The translations under genes were made by a program, and so were the position numbers. A stretch of DNA of 8,382 bases from positions 1 to 8,382 of the forward strand of contig JANJXE010000360.1 in assembly GCA_024709185.1 (NCBI GenBank). Reading direction: 5' to 3'. This DNA comes from Paludibacter sp. Lineage in GTDB: Bacteria > Bacteroidota > Bacteroidia > Bacteroidales > Paludibacteraceae. Shown in pieces: positions 1-7,626 of this stretch. The first letter of the stretch is position 1. Each line of letters begins with the position of its first letter. The notes below the pieces were generated by a model, which was not told the DNA's origin, made no database searches, and saw only the letters and a list, made by a program, of their open reading frames with translations.

Positions 1-738
1 ATTGCAGCTTTGCTAATCATCGAAATTCTCGACATGCGTATAAAAACTACCAATAATCTACAGAACCTTACTGAATTGGAAGTTTTAGGTGCGTATTGTC
101 CTGAATCGGAGAATTATCCACCAGCAGCCGAACACATTAACAAACGAACTGCGGTATTTATATTCGAAAAAATCCGCGAACTGGCCTCATCCAGCACTCA
201 ACCAATGGTTATACAGGTGCTTAGCATTTGGGATCAGGCTGGAAAAAGTGATGTTGCAAACCTGATTTATAAAGAACTGAAGGAACGAAGCTGGAACGTA
301 AAGATTTTTAATTTTGCAGCAGTAGCTTCTGCTGATAAAGAGTCGGGTGTAAAAGAAGACCCAAGTGATCCATATTCACTTACCTACAGGTATCGCAATT
401 CTGACAGTTACGATGAGCTTTTCAGCTATCTTCGTGCAAAACCAGAGGTAATTATCAGCATCCTGCCTTCTGTTAGCCATGGTATCGACAACTCGGTTAT
501 CATTAAATCTGCTAACCTGAGTATTATTGCATTCGATAGTTTGTTGACCTGGCACGAAGCTGAAAGTTTGCACATAAATAAATTAAAGCAATTAATTGGG
601 CAAAACCTATATCCTGTTTTAACAAACGGTAGGGTTGAATACCTGGAAGATATGTTCGGAGAGATTCCGAAAGACCGTTCCTATTTACGCAAACAACTTA
701 AAAAATCATTGACACGTTTTGCCGGTCGTACGAAGTAA
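1..738 (+). CDS. Wzc-like polysaccharide co-polymerase, C-terminal part with degenerate BY-kinase domain (5' partial)
   Basis: The reading frame is open from base 1, so the gene starts upstream of the window; a TTG at 10 is probably not a start. The visible fragment (245 residues) begins with the end of a hydrophobic helix (IAALLIIEIL), followed by DMRIKTTNNLQNLTELEVLG. This matches the junction after the second membrane helix of Wzc/chain-length proteins, where the cytoplasmic bacterial tyrosine kinase domain begins. That domain is recognisable but worn. The Walker A region (about 226-249) reads IWDQAGKS, keeping GKS but lacking the usual leading Gly/Ala. The Walker A' position reads VKIFNFAAVAS without its DxD aspartates. 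The Walker B position reads EVIISILPSV without the catalytic Asp. There is no C-terminal tyrosine cluster; the tail is basic (LRKQLKKSLTRF). I infer an inner-membrane co-polymerase that regulates chain length or export without autokinase activity. Only 18 bases separate it from wzy. Confidence 0.8.
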   Translation: MAALLIIEILDMRIKTTNNLQNLTELEVLGAYCPESENYPPAAEHINKRTAVFIFEKIRELASSSTQPMVIQVLSIWDQAGKSDVANLIYKELKERSWNVKIFNFAAVASADKESGVKEDPSDPYSLTYRYRNSDSYDELFSYLRAKPEVIISILPSVSHGIDNSVIIKSANLSIIAFDSLLTWHEAESLHINKLKQLIGQNLYPVLTNGRVEYLEDMFGEIPKDRSYLRKQLKKSLTRFAGRTK

Positions 739-756
739 TTTTGATTCGGGAAAATC

Positions 757-2211
757 ATGCAAACAGCAAAAACAGGTTTCAGAAGTAATGCTCATACACT
801 ACTTAGCGTAATTGTACTGGGCTTTTTCCTGTTGCTTATTCTGATATCACTGTTCTTTTTTGCCGACAACAACATTCGTTTAGGCTTACTGACCATTGTG
901 TCGCCAATGCTTTTTGTAGCGATAATTGCCATTTTTGTTAAACCACGATTTGGAATTATTGCTGTACTGGCAGCGAATTATTTTTCAATCGGATTGTCGC
1001 GTTATGTTAGCTTACCCACCGGACTTATGGTTGATGGGTTTCTCGTTATTACCCTCGCCAGTCTTTTTTTTAGTCAGCTCAACACAAAGGTTTCCTGGAA
1101 AGAAGCTGCACATGACCTTACCTACCTCGTTTCTTTCTGGATGTTTATGACAGCCCTTCAGCTTGTAAACCCGGAAACAGTGAGTCGAACAGCCTGGATT
1201 TACGCGATGCGAAGTATGGCATTTTATTCAGCGATTATTGTGCCGATTGTATATATTATCTACAATAAGCCCAAAGAGATGATGTTCTACATCAACCTGA
1301 CCGGCTGGTTTACCTTATTTGCAATTGCAAAAGGATTGCAGCAAAAGTTTATTGGCCCCGACCCCTGGGAGCAACGCTGGCTCGAAATACCCGGTAATCA
1401 GTCGACTCACGTTCTGTTCGGTGTAATACGAATTTTCTCGTTTTTTGCCGACGCCGGAACGTATGGTGGAATGATGGCATATTTCGGTGTAGTTTACCTG
1501 ATCTTTGCTATTCACCTCAAAGTGAGTGCTAAACAAAAAATCTTTTTCTGGATTTTAGGATTGGGATCCTTCTATGCAATGGCAATTTCAGGAACCCGAA
1601 GTGCACTGGCAGTAGCTTTCGTTGGTTTCTTTGTGTATGCATTTCTTACCAAAAACTTCCGGGCTATGTTTTTTACAGGAATTTTCCTGTTGGGTGCAAT
1701 ATTTATTCTAAAGTATACCACTATTGGTGAAGCGTACTATGAAATCCGACGCATGCGTACCATCTTTGTGACAGACGAGCCTTCATTGAAGGTTCGCGAA
1801 GAAAACAGGGCATTATTCGCTAAGTATCTCGAGACAAGACCCTTCGGCGGAGGAGTAGGATCGGCAGGGAACTGGGGATTACGTTTTACACCGGGAACCT
1901 TCCTTGCTCAGACTCCTACAGATGGGTGGTTTATTCAGATCTGGGTGGAACAGGGAGTCGTAGGGCTGATTTTTTACATCATCATGTTGGTTTACATCTC
2001 AATAAAGGCAGGGCTAATTATTCTATTCCGTCTCAAGGATCATAACCTGCGGTTCGTCGGTGTCGCCTTTCTAAGTGGAGCCTTTGGGATGTATATATCC
2101 TCCTATACTGCATCCACACTGGGGCAGATGCCTGGTACCATTATGTTCTTTATGAATATGACCTATATTTTTCTGATGCCACAGTGGGAGAAAAACAAAT
2201 TAACGATATGA
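757..2211 (+). CDS. O-antigen ligase/Wzy-family polysaccharide polymerase
   Basis: This is a 484-residue polytopic inner-membrane protein, a normal length for the Wzy/WaaL (Wzy_C, O-antigen ligase-like) family. Hydrophobic segments recur throughout, for example near residues 14-36, 42-61, 66-81, 90-106, 123-137, 154-169, 236-253, 263-277, 283-297, 303-318, 400-423 and 432-450. Family landmarks are ISGTRS (277-282), starting a membrane segment, and a long soluble, presumably periplasmic, loop at about 320-395. This loop carries RPFGGGVGSAG (361-371) and ends in a TDGWFIQIWVEQGVVG block. These proteins join lipid-linked repeats into polymer or transfer them to an acceptor. The position between a Wzc-like gene and a flippase favours the polymerase role, although sequence alone does not separate polymerase from ligase. 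The ATG at 757 follows an A-rich stretch. The stop TGA overlaps the next start as ATGA (2208-2211), which suggests translational coupling. A T8 run lies at 1064-1071. Confidence 0.85.
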   Translation: MQTAKTGFRSNAHTLLSVIVLGFFLLLILISLFFFADNNIRLGLLTIVSPMLFVAIIAIFVKPRFGIIAVLAANYFSIGLSRYVSLPTGLMVDGFLVITLASLFFSQLNTKVSWKEAAHDLTYLVSFWMFMTALQLVNPETVSRTAWIYAMRSMAFYSAIIVPIVYIIYNKPKEMMFYINLTGWFTLFAIAKGLQQKFIGPDPWEQRWLEIPGNQSTHVLFGVIRIFSFFADAGTYGGMMAYFGVVYLIFAIHLKVSAKQKIFFWILGLGSFYAMAISGTRSALAVAFVGFFVYAFLTKNFRAMFFTGIFLLGAIFILKYTTIGEAYYEIRRMRTIFVTDEPSLKVREENRALFAKYLETRPFGGGVGSAGNWGLRFTPGTFLAQTPTDGWFIQIWVEQGVVGLIFYIIMLVYISIKAGLIILFRLKDHNLRFVGVAFLSGAFGMYISSYTASTLGQMPGTIMFFMNMTYIFLMPQWEKNKLTI

Positions 2212-3569
2212 GTCGCTTAGGAACCATACTCCGTACGTCGAGCAACCTGCACTCCCTGTTGGGAAATCTGGTTTTTGCTGGTTTCAGTATGGTTTTATTT
2301 TTGATTCTGGCTCGTTATACCGACAAAGATCTTTATGGCCGATGGGTGATTTTTATAACTGTACTTGGCTTACTGGATATGTTTCGTGTGGGCCTTACAG
2401 GTACAGGAGCTATCCGTTCAATTTCGATTACTGATGGTCACGAACAGGAGGTAGTAGTAGGAACTTCGTACAATCTAAGCATACTAACGACTCTTGCAGT
2501 AAGTGTGTTGTTTTTACCTGCTTATTTCATTCTTCAGCCCTATGCAGCCGAAAATTACTATTTACCGGTTCTGCTGTTTTATCCCATATGTGCCTTTGCA
2601 AGTTTGCCCCACATGCAGGCAACCAACTACGGTCAGGGCATCTTAAATTTCCGGAATGTGATGATTATCCGCGGTGCCGTTGGATTTTTCAATCTTCTAT
2701 TTATAGGTTTGTATATATACTTTTATAACGAAACCCTTACCGGATTGATTTTAATGTATAGCCTGTCGGACCTTGTAGTATCTTTGTTTACCATGGTGAT
2801 GCGGTGGGATGGACTTCGGTACCTGCGTCATATGAAAAAAGGGGTACTTACGAAACTCCTTAGGTTCGGAAAATACTCCACAGCTACCAGTATTGGAAGT
2901 AGTTTGTTGCGCAGCAGTGATACCTTTATTATAAGCTTGTCAGCAGTAATGGGAGCTCAGGCAGTGGCTATCTATGCTATACCCATGAAATTTGTAGAAT
3001 TGATTGAAATCCCCCTTAGAAGTTTTGCGGCTACTGCATTTCCTAAACTTTCAGCAGGATTTCATGATAAAACAACTCGTTTTAAAAAGGATTTTAGCGC
3101 CTACCTGGGCTATTCGGTAGTCTTTTTAATTCCTGTATTTTTAATCATACCCTTCACTGCCGAATGGATACTCTTGTTTTTTGGAGGAAATCAATATGTG
3201 GATGCGCTTGATACACAGAAGAATATCCTTTTTATCATTGCTTTTTATATTCTTCTTTTACCTTTTGACCGTTTTATAGGTGTTGGATTGATGGCAATTG
3301 ATAAGCCCGAGCTGAATTTTTACAAATTGCTCATCATGCTGGTATGTAATATTGGATTTAACTTAATCGCAGTATTTGTTTTTCAATCGCTTGAATTGGT
3401 AGCACTTGCCACCATCCTTTTTACTGCTACAGGCATTCTGACCGGCTGGAACATGCTGGCCCGGCATAGCAATATTTCGATTTCTGAAACATTCCGATTA
3501 CTTTTACTAAATTTGCGGGAACAGCAAACCAGGTTGCTATCCCGATTGTATAACCATCGTAACCAGTAG
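2208..3569 (+). CDS. Polysaccharide flippase, Wzx/MOP superfamily
   Basis: The 453-residue protein has around a dozen hydrophobic helices along its whole length. This is the expected size and shape of Wzx-type lipid-linked oligosaccharide flippases (polysaccharide biosynthesis protein family). Typical features are the N-terminal amphipathic stretch leading into NLVFAGFSMVLFLILARY (20-37), the following LYGRW (42-46), and a central SSDTFIISLSAVMGAQAVAIY (236-256) followed by an IPMKFVELIEIPLRSFAATAFP-like segment to about 280. It should move undecaprenyl-linked repeats across the inner membrane for Wzy. I chose ATG 2208 because it overlaps the wzy stop as ATGA. An in-frame GTG at 2184 would give 461 residues and a 28-base overlap, and seems less likely. 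The C-terminus is basic and cytoplasmic (LLSRLYNHRNQ). The next gene starts 6 bases after the stop. Confidence 0.88.
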   Translation: MSRLGTILRTSSNLHSLLGNLVFAGFSMVLFLILARYTDKDLYGRWVIFITVLGLLDMFRVGLTGTGAIRSISITDGHEQEVVVGTSYNLSILTTLAVSVLFLPAYFILQPYAAENYYLPVLLFYPICAFASLPHMQATNYGQGILNFRNVMIIRGAVGFFNLLFIGLYIYFYNETLTGLILMYSLSDLVVSLFTMVMRWDGLRYLRHMKKGVLTKLLRFGKYSTATSIGSSLLRSSDTFIISLSAVMGAQAVAIYAIPMKFVELIEIPLRSFAATAFPKLSAGFHDKTTRFKKDFSAYLGYSVVFLIPVFLIIPFTAEWILLFFGGNQYVDALDTQKNILFIIAFYILLLPFDRFIGVGLMAIDKPELNFYKLLIMLVCNIGFNLIAVFVFQSLELVALATILFTATGILTGWNMLARHSNISISETFRLLLLNLREQQTRLLSRLYNHRNQ

Positions 3570-3575
3570 CAGAGT

Positions 3576-4724
3576 ATGATTATCGGCATCGAAGGACAAC
3601 GACTTTTTCGTGTTAAGAAACACGGCATGGACATAGTAGCGCTGGAATTAATTCGACGGCTATCACAGTTCGACACAGAAAACCAGTACGTTATATTTGT
3701 AAAAGACGACGACGACACAACTTGTCTGAAAGAGAGTCAAAATGTAAAAATCTGTGTCCTTCCGGCTGTTCCCTACCCTGTTTGGGAACAAGTGCTGCTT
3801 CCACAGGCAGTCCGACGGGAGCGGTGCGATATTCTGCACTGTACAAGTAATACAGCACCACTGTTTACAAATATCCCCATCATCACTACAGTTCACGACA
3901 TTATTTATCTGGAAAAAATCAGTATACTTTCTTCACAGGGTAGCCAATATCAACGGTTGGGCAATATGTACCGACGGTTTATTGTTCCCGGGGTGGCACG
4001 TAAAAGCAAACGAATTGTCACAGTATCTGAGTTTGAAAAAGAAAATATTGAACGTGTACTGGGATATAGCAACAAACTACGGGTGATCCACAACGGTGTG
4101 GGAAGTCATTTTGTAAAAATAAACGATAGTACTGTATTAAAAGCAGCACGTGAAAAGTACCATCTTCCTGAGCGTTTCATCTTTTTCCTTGGAAATACGG
4201 ATCCCAAAAAGAACACCATCAATGTTCTGAAAGCTTTTGCAGAGTATCAACTGAAGTACAACAACGATGTATGGCTGGTAATGCCCGATTTCGACGAATT
4301 AGTCTTACTGGAAATGCTTAGCAAAACAGTGAAGCCCGATGTACGCGCGAAAATCCGAACGACAGGATATGTTCCCAACACAGAACTTCCGGCCATTATT
4401 AATCAATGCACCCTGATGTTGTATCCTTCCCTGCGTGAAAGTTTTGGTATTCCTATCCTCGAAGGCATGGCTTGTGGAGTACCGGTGATAACATCGAATA
4501 CTTCGTCGATGCCGGAAATTGCCGGAGATGCGGCACTACTTATTGATCCTACTAAGCCGGAAGCTATTCTGGGGGCCGTTGAAAAAGTGATGAATGACCC
4601 TGTATTGGCTGCTACACTCAGCAAAAAGGGGCAGCAGCGTGCGACTGTTTTCTCCTGGGATAATATGGCGGAAAGTTATATCAACCTGTACCGGGAAGTT
4701 TACGCTGAATTGATGAGTAAATAA
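3576..4724 (+). CDS. Glycosyltransferase family 4 (GT-B fold)
   Basis: The protein has 382 residues and no membrane segment or signal peptide, so it is probably cytoplasmic or peripheral to the inner membrane. It has the two-domain GT-B layout. The N-terminal acceptor half (about 1-185) holds CDILHCTSN (84-92), TVHDIIYLE (105-113) and the VTVSEFEKENI block (148-158). The C-terminal donor half starts near FIFFLGNTDPKKN (201-213) and carries the GT4 signature ESFGIPILE, with E288 and E296 forming the EX7E pair, followed by GMACGVPVITSNTSSMPEIAGDAALLIDP. The family uses retaining transfer from nucleotide-activated sugars. Here it presumably adds one sugar to the lipid-linked repeat, but the sugar and linkage cannot be read from sequence. 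The start ATG lies 6 bases after the wzx stop. The length is normal and the motifs are intact. Confidence 0.9.
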   Translation: MIIGIEGQRLFRVKKHGMDIVALELIRRLSQFDTENQYVIFVKDDDDTTCLKESQNVKICVLPAVPYPVWEQVLLPQAVRRERCDILHCTSNTAPLFTNIPIITTVHDIIYLEKISILSSQGSQYQRLGNMYRRFIVPGVARKSKRIVTVSEFEKENIERVLGYSNKLRVIHNGVGSHFVKINDSTVLKAAREKYHLPERFIFFLGNTDPKKNTINVLKAFAEYQLKYNNDVWLVMPDFDELVLLEMLSKTVKPDVRAKIRTTGYVPNTELPAIINQCTLMLYPSLRESFGIPILEGMACGVPVITSNTSSMPEIAGDAALLIDPTKPEAILGAVEKVMNDPVLAATLSKKGQQRATVFSWDNMAESYINLYREVYAELMSK

Positions 4725-4743
4725 TCTATTTGAAAAAACATTC

Positions 4744-5454
4744 ATGAATACGCTCAACTACAGAAATGTTTCTGATTTAAATAATCTGATTTTAAGAAAA
4801 CTAAGTTCGTTTTCCCGAGATTATGATCTGATTATTGGTTTGCCAGAAAGTGGATTGATGCCTGCTAACCTGCTTGCACTGTATCTCAACCGACCCTTTA
4901 CCGATTTGAATTCGTTTCTCAACGGACATATCTACAAGGCAGGTGAACGGGGAAGTTTTTTTTCTAACAAGAAGTTTAAGCACGTACTGGTAATCGACGA
5001 TTTGATGCGCAGTGGAGAAACGATGGCCAAAGCACGTGAAGCTCTCTCGGGAATGAACGATCGCTTTGAATTCAGTTTTTGTGTAGTTTATCTCGTAGAT
5101 GGAAATCAGGACAAGGTAGATCTTTACCTTGAAACTATTGAAGAGCCCACTTTTATGCAATGGCATATGATTCGGGATGGAATACGTGAAAAAACGGTTT
5201 TCAACAAGCAAACCACCCCGGTCTATTGCGAAGATCCAAACTACCCTTTCCTGTTGGCTCCCACTACCATTCAGGCGATAGCAACTTTCAGAAAAACTGG
5301 AAAAGTAGTGTTATCCCTTTCCGATTTTGATTTAATCGAAAGCGTCGATAGCATGTGGAGTGATTTACGAAGTGGCCGCTTTTTGCCGGGTGTTAAACAA
5401 GCTGCGGTTCAACTCAGGAATACACTCAAACGAATCCGTAAAAAATTGAAGTAA
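4744..5454 (+). CDS. Phosphoribosyltransferase-like protein with possible HAD-like remnant
   Basis: The 236-residue soluble protein has a clear type I phosphoribosyltransferase N-terminal half. The PRPP-binding loop is VLVIDDLMRSGETM (81-94), with the acidic pair D85/D86 and SGET. An upstream loop IIGLPESGLMPANLLALYLN (30-49) fits the pyrophosphate-binding region, where relatives often have PRSG rather than PESG (my recollection). Polysaccharide clusters often carry relatives in which this domain is followed by a HAD-like domain opening with DxDGVLC-x-DP. Here the matching place (about 151-166) reads TVFNKQTTPVYCEDP, so the aspartates are gone while C-x-DP survives. The remaining tail, TGKVVLSLSDFDLIESVD and a basic LRNTLKRIRKKLK end, is short. 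The substrate is unknown, and I infer a role in polysaccharide synthesis or its control from position only. A T8 run is at 4956-4963. The gene begins 19 bases after the GT4 stop. Confidence 0.8.
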   Translation: MNTLNYRNVSDLNNLILRKLSSFSRDYDLIIGLPESGLMPANLLALYLNRPFTDLNSFLNGHIYKAGERGSFFSNKKFKHVLVIDDLMRSGETMAKAREALSGMNDRFEFSFCVVYLVDGNQDKVDLYLETIEEPTFMQWHMIRDGIREKTVFNKQTTPVYCEDPNYPFLLAPTTIQAIATFRKTGKVVLSLSDFDLIESVDSMWSDLRSGRFLPGVKQAAVQLRNTLKRIRKKLK

Positions 5455-5455
5455 T

Positions 5456-6646
5456 ATGAGAACGATGGAAATCATCTTTTGGATCATTGCTTTTGGTATA
5501 GTGTATACCTATCTGGGGTACGGATTGGTGCTTTACCTGATGGTCCGTATTAAAAGATTAGTTAGAAAAAGAGAGATTCCTGAGTTATGCGACGAAGAAT
5601 TACCTGATATTACGCTTTTAGTTGCAGCCTACAATGAATTCGATTATGTAGATGAAAAAATGCAGAATAGCCTGGCTCTGAATTATCCGGCTCAAAAACT
5701 TCATTTGATGTGGGTCACAGATGGTTCCGACGATGGCACTCCTGAATTGATACGTGAACAGTATCCTCAGGTTGAGGTGCTGCATCAACCGGAGCGCAGG
5801 GGCAAAATTGCGGCTATGAACCGTGCTGTGAAGTTCGTAAAAACCCCTATCATTGTATTTTCCGATGCCAATACCGTGATAGGTGCCGATTCGCTGCGTC
5901 GAATAGCTGCACTTTTCAGCAGAACCGATGTAGGATGTGTTTCGGGCGAAAAGCGAATACTTAATGAAGAAAAAGCGGCTGCATCATCGGCTGGTGAAGG
6001 TATTTACTGGAAATACGAATCGACACTGAAACGTTGGGATGCTGAGTTGTACTCGGCTGTAGGAGCTGCAGGAGAACTCTTTGCAGTTCGCACCGAACTC
6101 TTTAACGAAGTTGAGCCCGATACCCTGCTCGACGATTTCATTATTTCCCTGCGAATTGCCATGAAAGGATACCGCATCGAGTACGATCCCGACGCTTATG
6201 CCGCAGAATGGGCCTCGGCTTCCATCGCTGAAGAACTAAAACGAAAAATACGCATAGCTGCCGGTGGTATCCAATCGGTAGTACGGTTGTATCCACTACT
6301 CAACATTTTCAAATACGGAGTGTTGTCGTTTCAGTATATTTCGCACCGGGTTCTTCGTTGGGTAGTAACGCCTTTCCTGCTTCCTCTCGCCCTGATTTTC
6401 AATGTTCTTCTGGCTCCTGAAAGTCTTTTGTACACTATAATGCTTGTTCTGCAGGGTCTCTTCTACCTGGGTGGATTTATTGGTCAACAGCTGGAGCACA
6501 GAAAGCTCAAAGTGAAAATCTTTTTCATTCCCTACTATTTTTTATTCATGAATTACGCTGTATTTTTAGGATTTTTCAGATATTTGCGCAATCAACAAAG
6601 TGTAAACTGGGAACGAGCCCGGCGCATGGAGCAGACAAAACAATAA
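5456..6646 (+). CDS. Membrane-anchored glycosyltransferase family 2
   Basis: The protein has 396 residues. An N-terminal membrane helix (about 5-32) precedes a GT-A catalytic domain (about 50-270), and two to four C-terminal membrane segments follow (about 303-321, 325-345, 355-375). Catalytic landmarks are VAAYNE (56-61), TDGSDDGT (88-95), the metal-binding SDANT (136-140), GAAGELFA (203-210) and LLDDF (224-228), whose aspartates are the expected base region. After it comes [12 protein letters not shown] (263-274) rather than a classic QxxRW. This arrangement resembles cellulose-synthase-like GT2 enzymes of Bacteroidota, but processivity is not established. It probably transfers a sugar from a nucleotide donor at the inner face of the cytoplasmic membrane. 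ATG 5456 lies one base after the preceding stop; an in-frame ATG at 5465 (MEIIFW) is also possible. The C-terminal tail is charged and cytoplasmic. Confidence 0.88.
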   Translation: MRTMEIIFWIIAFGIVYTYLGYGLVLYLMVRIKRLVRKREIPELCDEELPDITLLVAAYNEFDYVDEKMQNSLALNYPAQKLHLMWVTDGSDDGTPELIREQYPQVEVLHQPERRGKIAAMNRAVKFVKTPIIVFSDANTVIGADSLRRIAALFSRTDVGCVSGEKRILNEEKAAASSAGEGIYWKYESTLKRWDAELYSAVGAAGELFAVRTELFNEVEPDTLLDDFIISLRIAMKGYRIEYDPDAYAAEWASASIAEELKRKIRIAAGGIQSVVRLYPLLNIFKYGVLSFQYISHRVLRWVVTPFLLPLALIFNVLLAPESLLYTIMLVLQGLFYLGGFIGQQLEHRKLKVKIFFIPYYFLFMNYAVFLGFFRYLRNQQSVNWERARRMEQTKQ

Positions 6647-6655
6647 CTCAATAGT

Positions 6656-7606
6656 ATGAAACGAATTCTTATCACCGGTGGCGCCGGTTTCATTGGTTCA
6701 CATTTGTGTGAACGTATGCTGAACGAAGGAAATGAAGTAATCTGTCTGGATAATTTTTTCACCGGAAGAAGAAAAAATGTGGAACACCTGTTGCAGCATC
6801 CGGGCTTTGAACTGGTACGGCACGACGTTACATCGCCTTATCTGGCCGAAGTGGATGAAATCTTCAACCTTGCTTGTCCGGCATCTCCGGTTCATTATCA
6901 GTACAATCCCATCAAGACCTCCAAAACCTCCATTATGGGTGCGATTAATATGCTGGGACTTGCCAAACGGGTAAAGGCACGTATATTACAGGCATCGACC
7001 AGCGAGGTGTACGGCGACCCGGAAGTACATCCTCAACCAGAAGCATACTGGGGCAATGTGAATCCGATTGGCATTCGATCGTGTTACGACGAAGGGAAGC
7101 GGTGTGCCGAAACCTTATTTATGGACTACTATCGCCAACACAAGATTCGCATTAAAATTATCCGCATTTTCAATACTTACGGTCCCAACATGCACCCAAA
7201 TGATGGACGTGTGGTCTCCAACTTCATCATGCAGGCCCTTCGTGGTGAGGACATTACCATTTTTGGTTCTGGAAATCAAACCCGTAGTTTTCAGTATGTT
7301 GATGATCTGATTGAAGGTATGGTACGTATGATAAATACTCCAGATGAATTTATTGGTCCGGTCAATATCGGAAACCCCAATGAGTTTACCATGCTTGAAC
7401 TGGCTCAAAAGGTCATTGAACTGACTGGTTCAACTTCAAAAATGATTTTCAAACCGCTTCCATCCGATGATCCCCGTCAGCGCCGGCCCGATATTTCGCT
7501 GGCGCATGAAGCACTGGGAGGTTGGGAACCAACAATACAACTTGAAGAAGGCCTAAAACGCACGATCCGTTATTTTGAAGGTGAACTTAGCAGCGGAAGA
7601 ATTTAA
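6656..7606 (+). CDS. uxs: UDP-glucuronate decarboxylase (UDP-xylose synthase)
   Basis: The 316-residue protein is a short-chain dehydrogenase/reductase of the extended, sugar-nucleotide type. It converts UDP-glucuronate to UDP-xylose and CO2 with enzyme-bound NAD. The N-terminal Rossmann motif GGAGFIG is at 8-14, followed by [12 protein letters not shown] (31-42). The block [11 protein letters not shown] (72-82) is characteristic of UXS rather than of epimerases or dehydratases. Catalytic elements are TSEVYGDP (115-122) and YDEGK (Y144, K148) within [14 protein letters not shown], also typical of [13 protein letters not shown] (170-179), TRSFQYVDD (209-217) and [11 protein letters not shown] (271-281) complete the substrate pocket. 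The length matches soluble bacterial UXS without the N-terminal membrane anchor of animal enzymes. It is the last gene of the operon, 9 bases after the GT2 stop. It implies xylose, or a sugar made from UDP-xylose, in the polymer; UDP-glucose dehydrogenase must be encoded elsewhere. Confidence 0.93.
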   Translation: MKRILITGGAGFIGSHLCERMLNEGNEVICLDNFFTGRRKNVEHLLQHPGFELVRHDVTSPYLAEVDEIFNLACPASPVHYQYNPIKTSKTSIMGAINMLGLAKRVKARILQASTSEVYGDPEVHPQPEAYWGNVNPIGIRSCYDEGKRCAETLFMDYYRQHKIRIKIIRIFNTYGPNMHPNDGRVVSNFIMQALRGEDITIFGSGNQTRSFQYVDDLIEGMVRMINTPDEFIGPVNIGNPNEFTMLELAQKVIELTGSTSKMIFKPLPSDDPRQRRPDISLAHEALGGWEPTIQLEEGLKRTIRYFEGELSSGRI

Positions 7607-7626
7607 CTTTATTGCAAGTTTTTGAT
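7607..7626. other. Convergent intergenic gap
   Basis: Only 20 bases separate the stop of the UXS gene from the stop of the minus-strand lipoprotein gene. The only pairing I see is a weak TTGCA/TGCAA (7612-7616 with 7634-7638) around a 17-base loop, with no following T-tract. Neither transcript therefore appears to end here, and each probably runs into the other gene in antisense. Confidence 0.6.

Noticed and set aside
2184..2207. Upstream GTG start for the flippase
   Set aside because: The ATG at 2208 overlaps the preceding stop as ATGA, the usual coupled arrangement. The added eight residues are polar and do not resemble the family N-terminus.
3754..4086. 110-residue plus-strand ORF inside the GT4 gene
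   Set aside because: It is an out-of-frame shadow of a well-supported glycosyltransferase with an intact EX7E motif.
4801..5211. 136-residue minus-strand ORF inside the phosphoribosyltransferase gene
   Set aside because: It is the longest shadow frame in the operon, but it is antisense to a gene with an intact PRPP motif and has no recognisable domain.
6674..6688. Inverted repeat ACCGG-TGGCG-CCGGT at the start of the UXS gene
   Set aside because: It encodes the glycine-rich Rossmann motif, and the short stem follows from Gly/Ala codons. No T-tract follows.
1..7606. Mobile element or recent insertion within the operon
   Set aside because: No transposase, integrase, flanking repeats or broken genes are visible, and gene spacing is uniformly tight.
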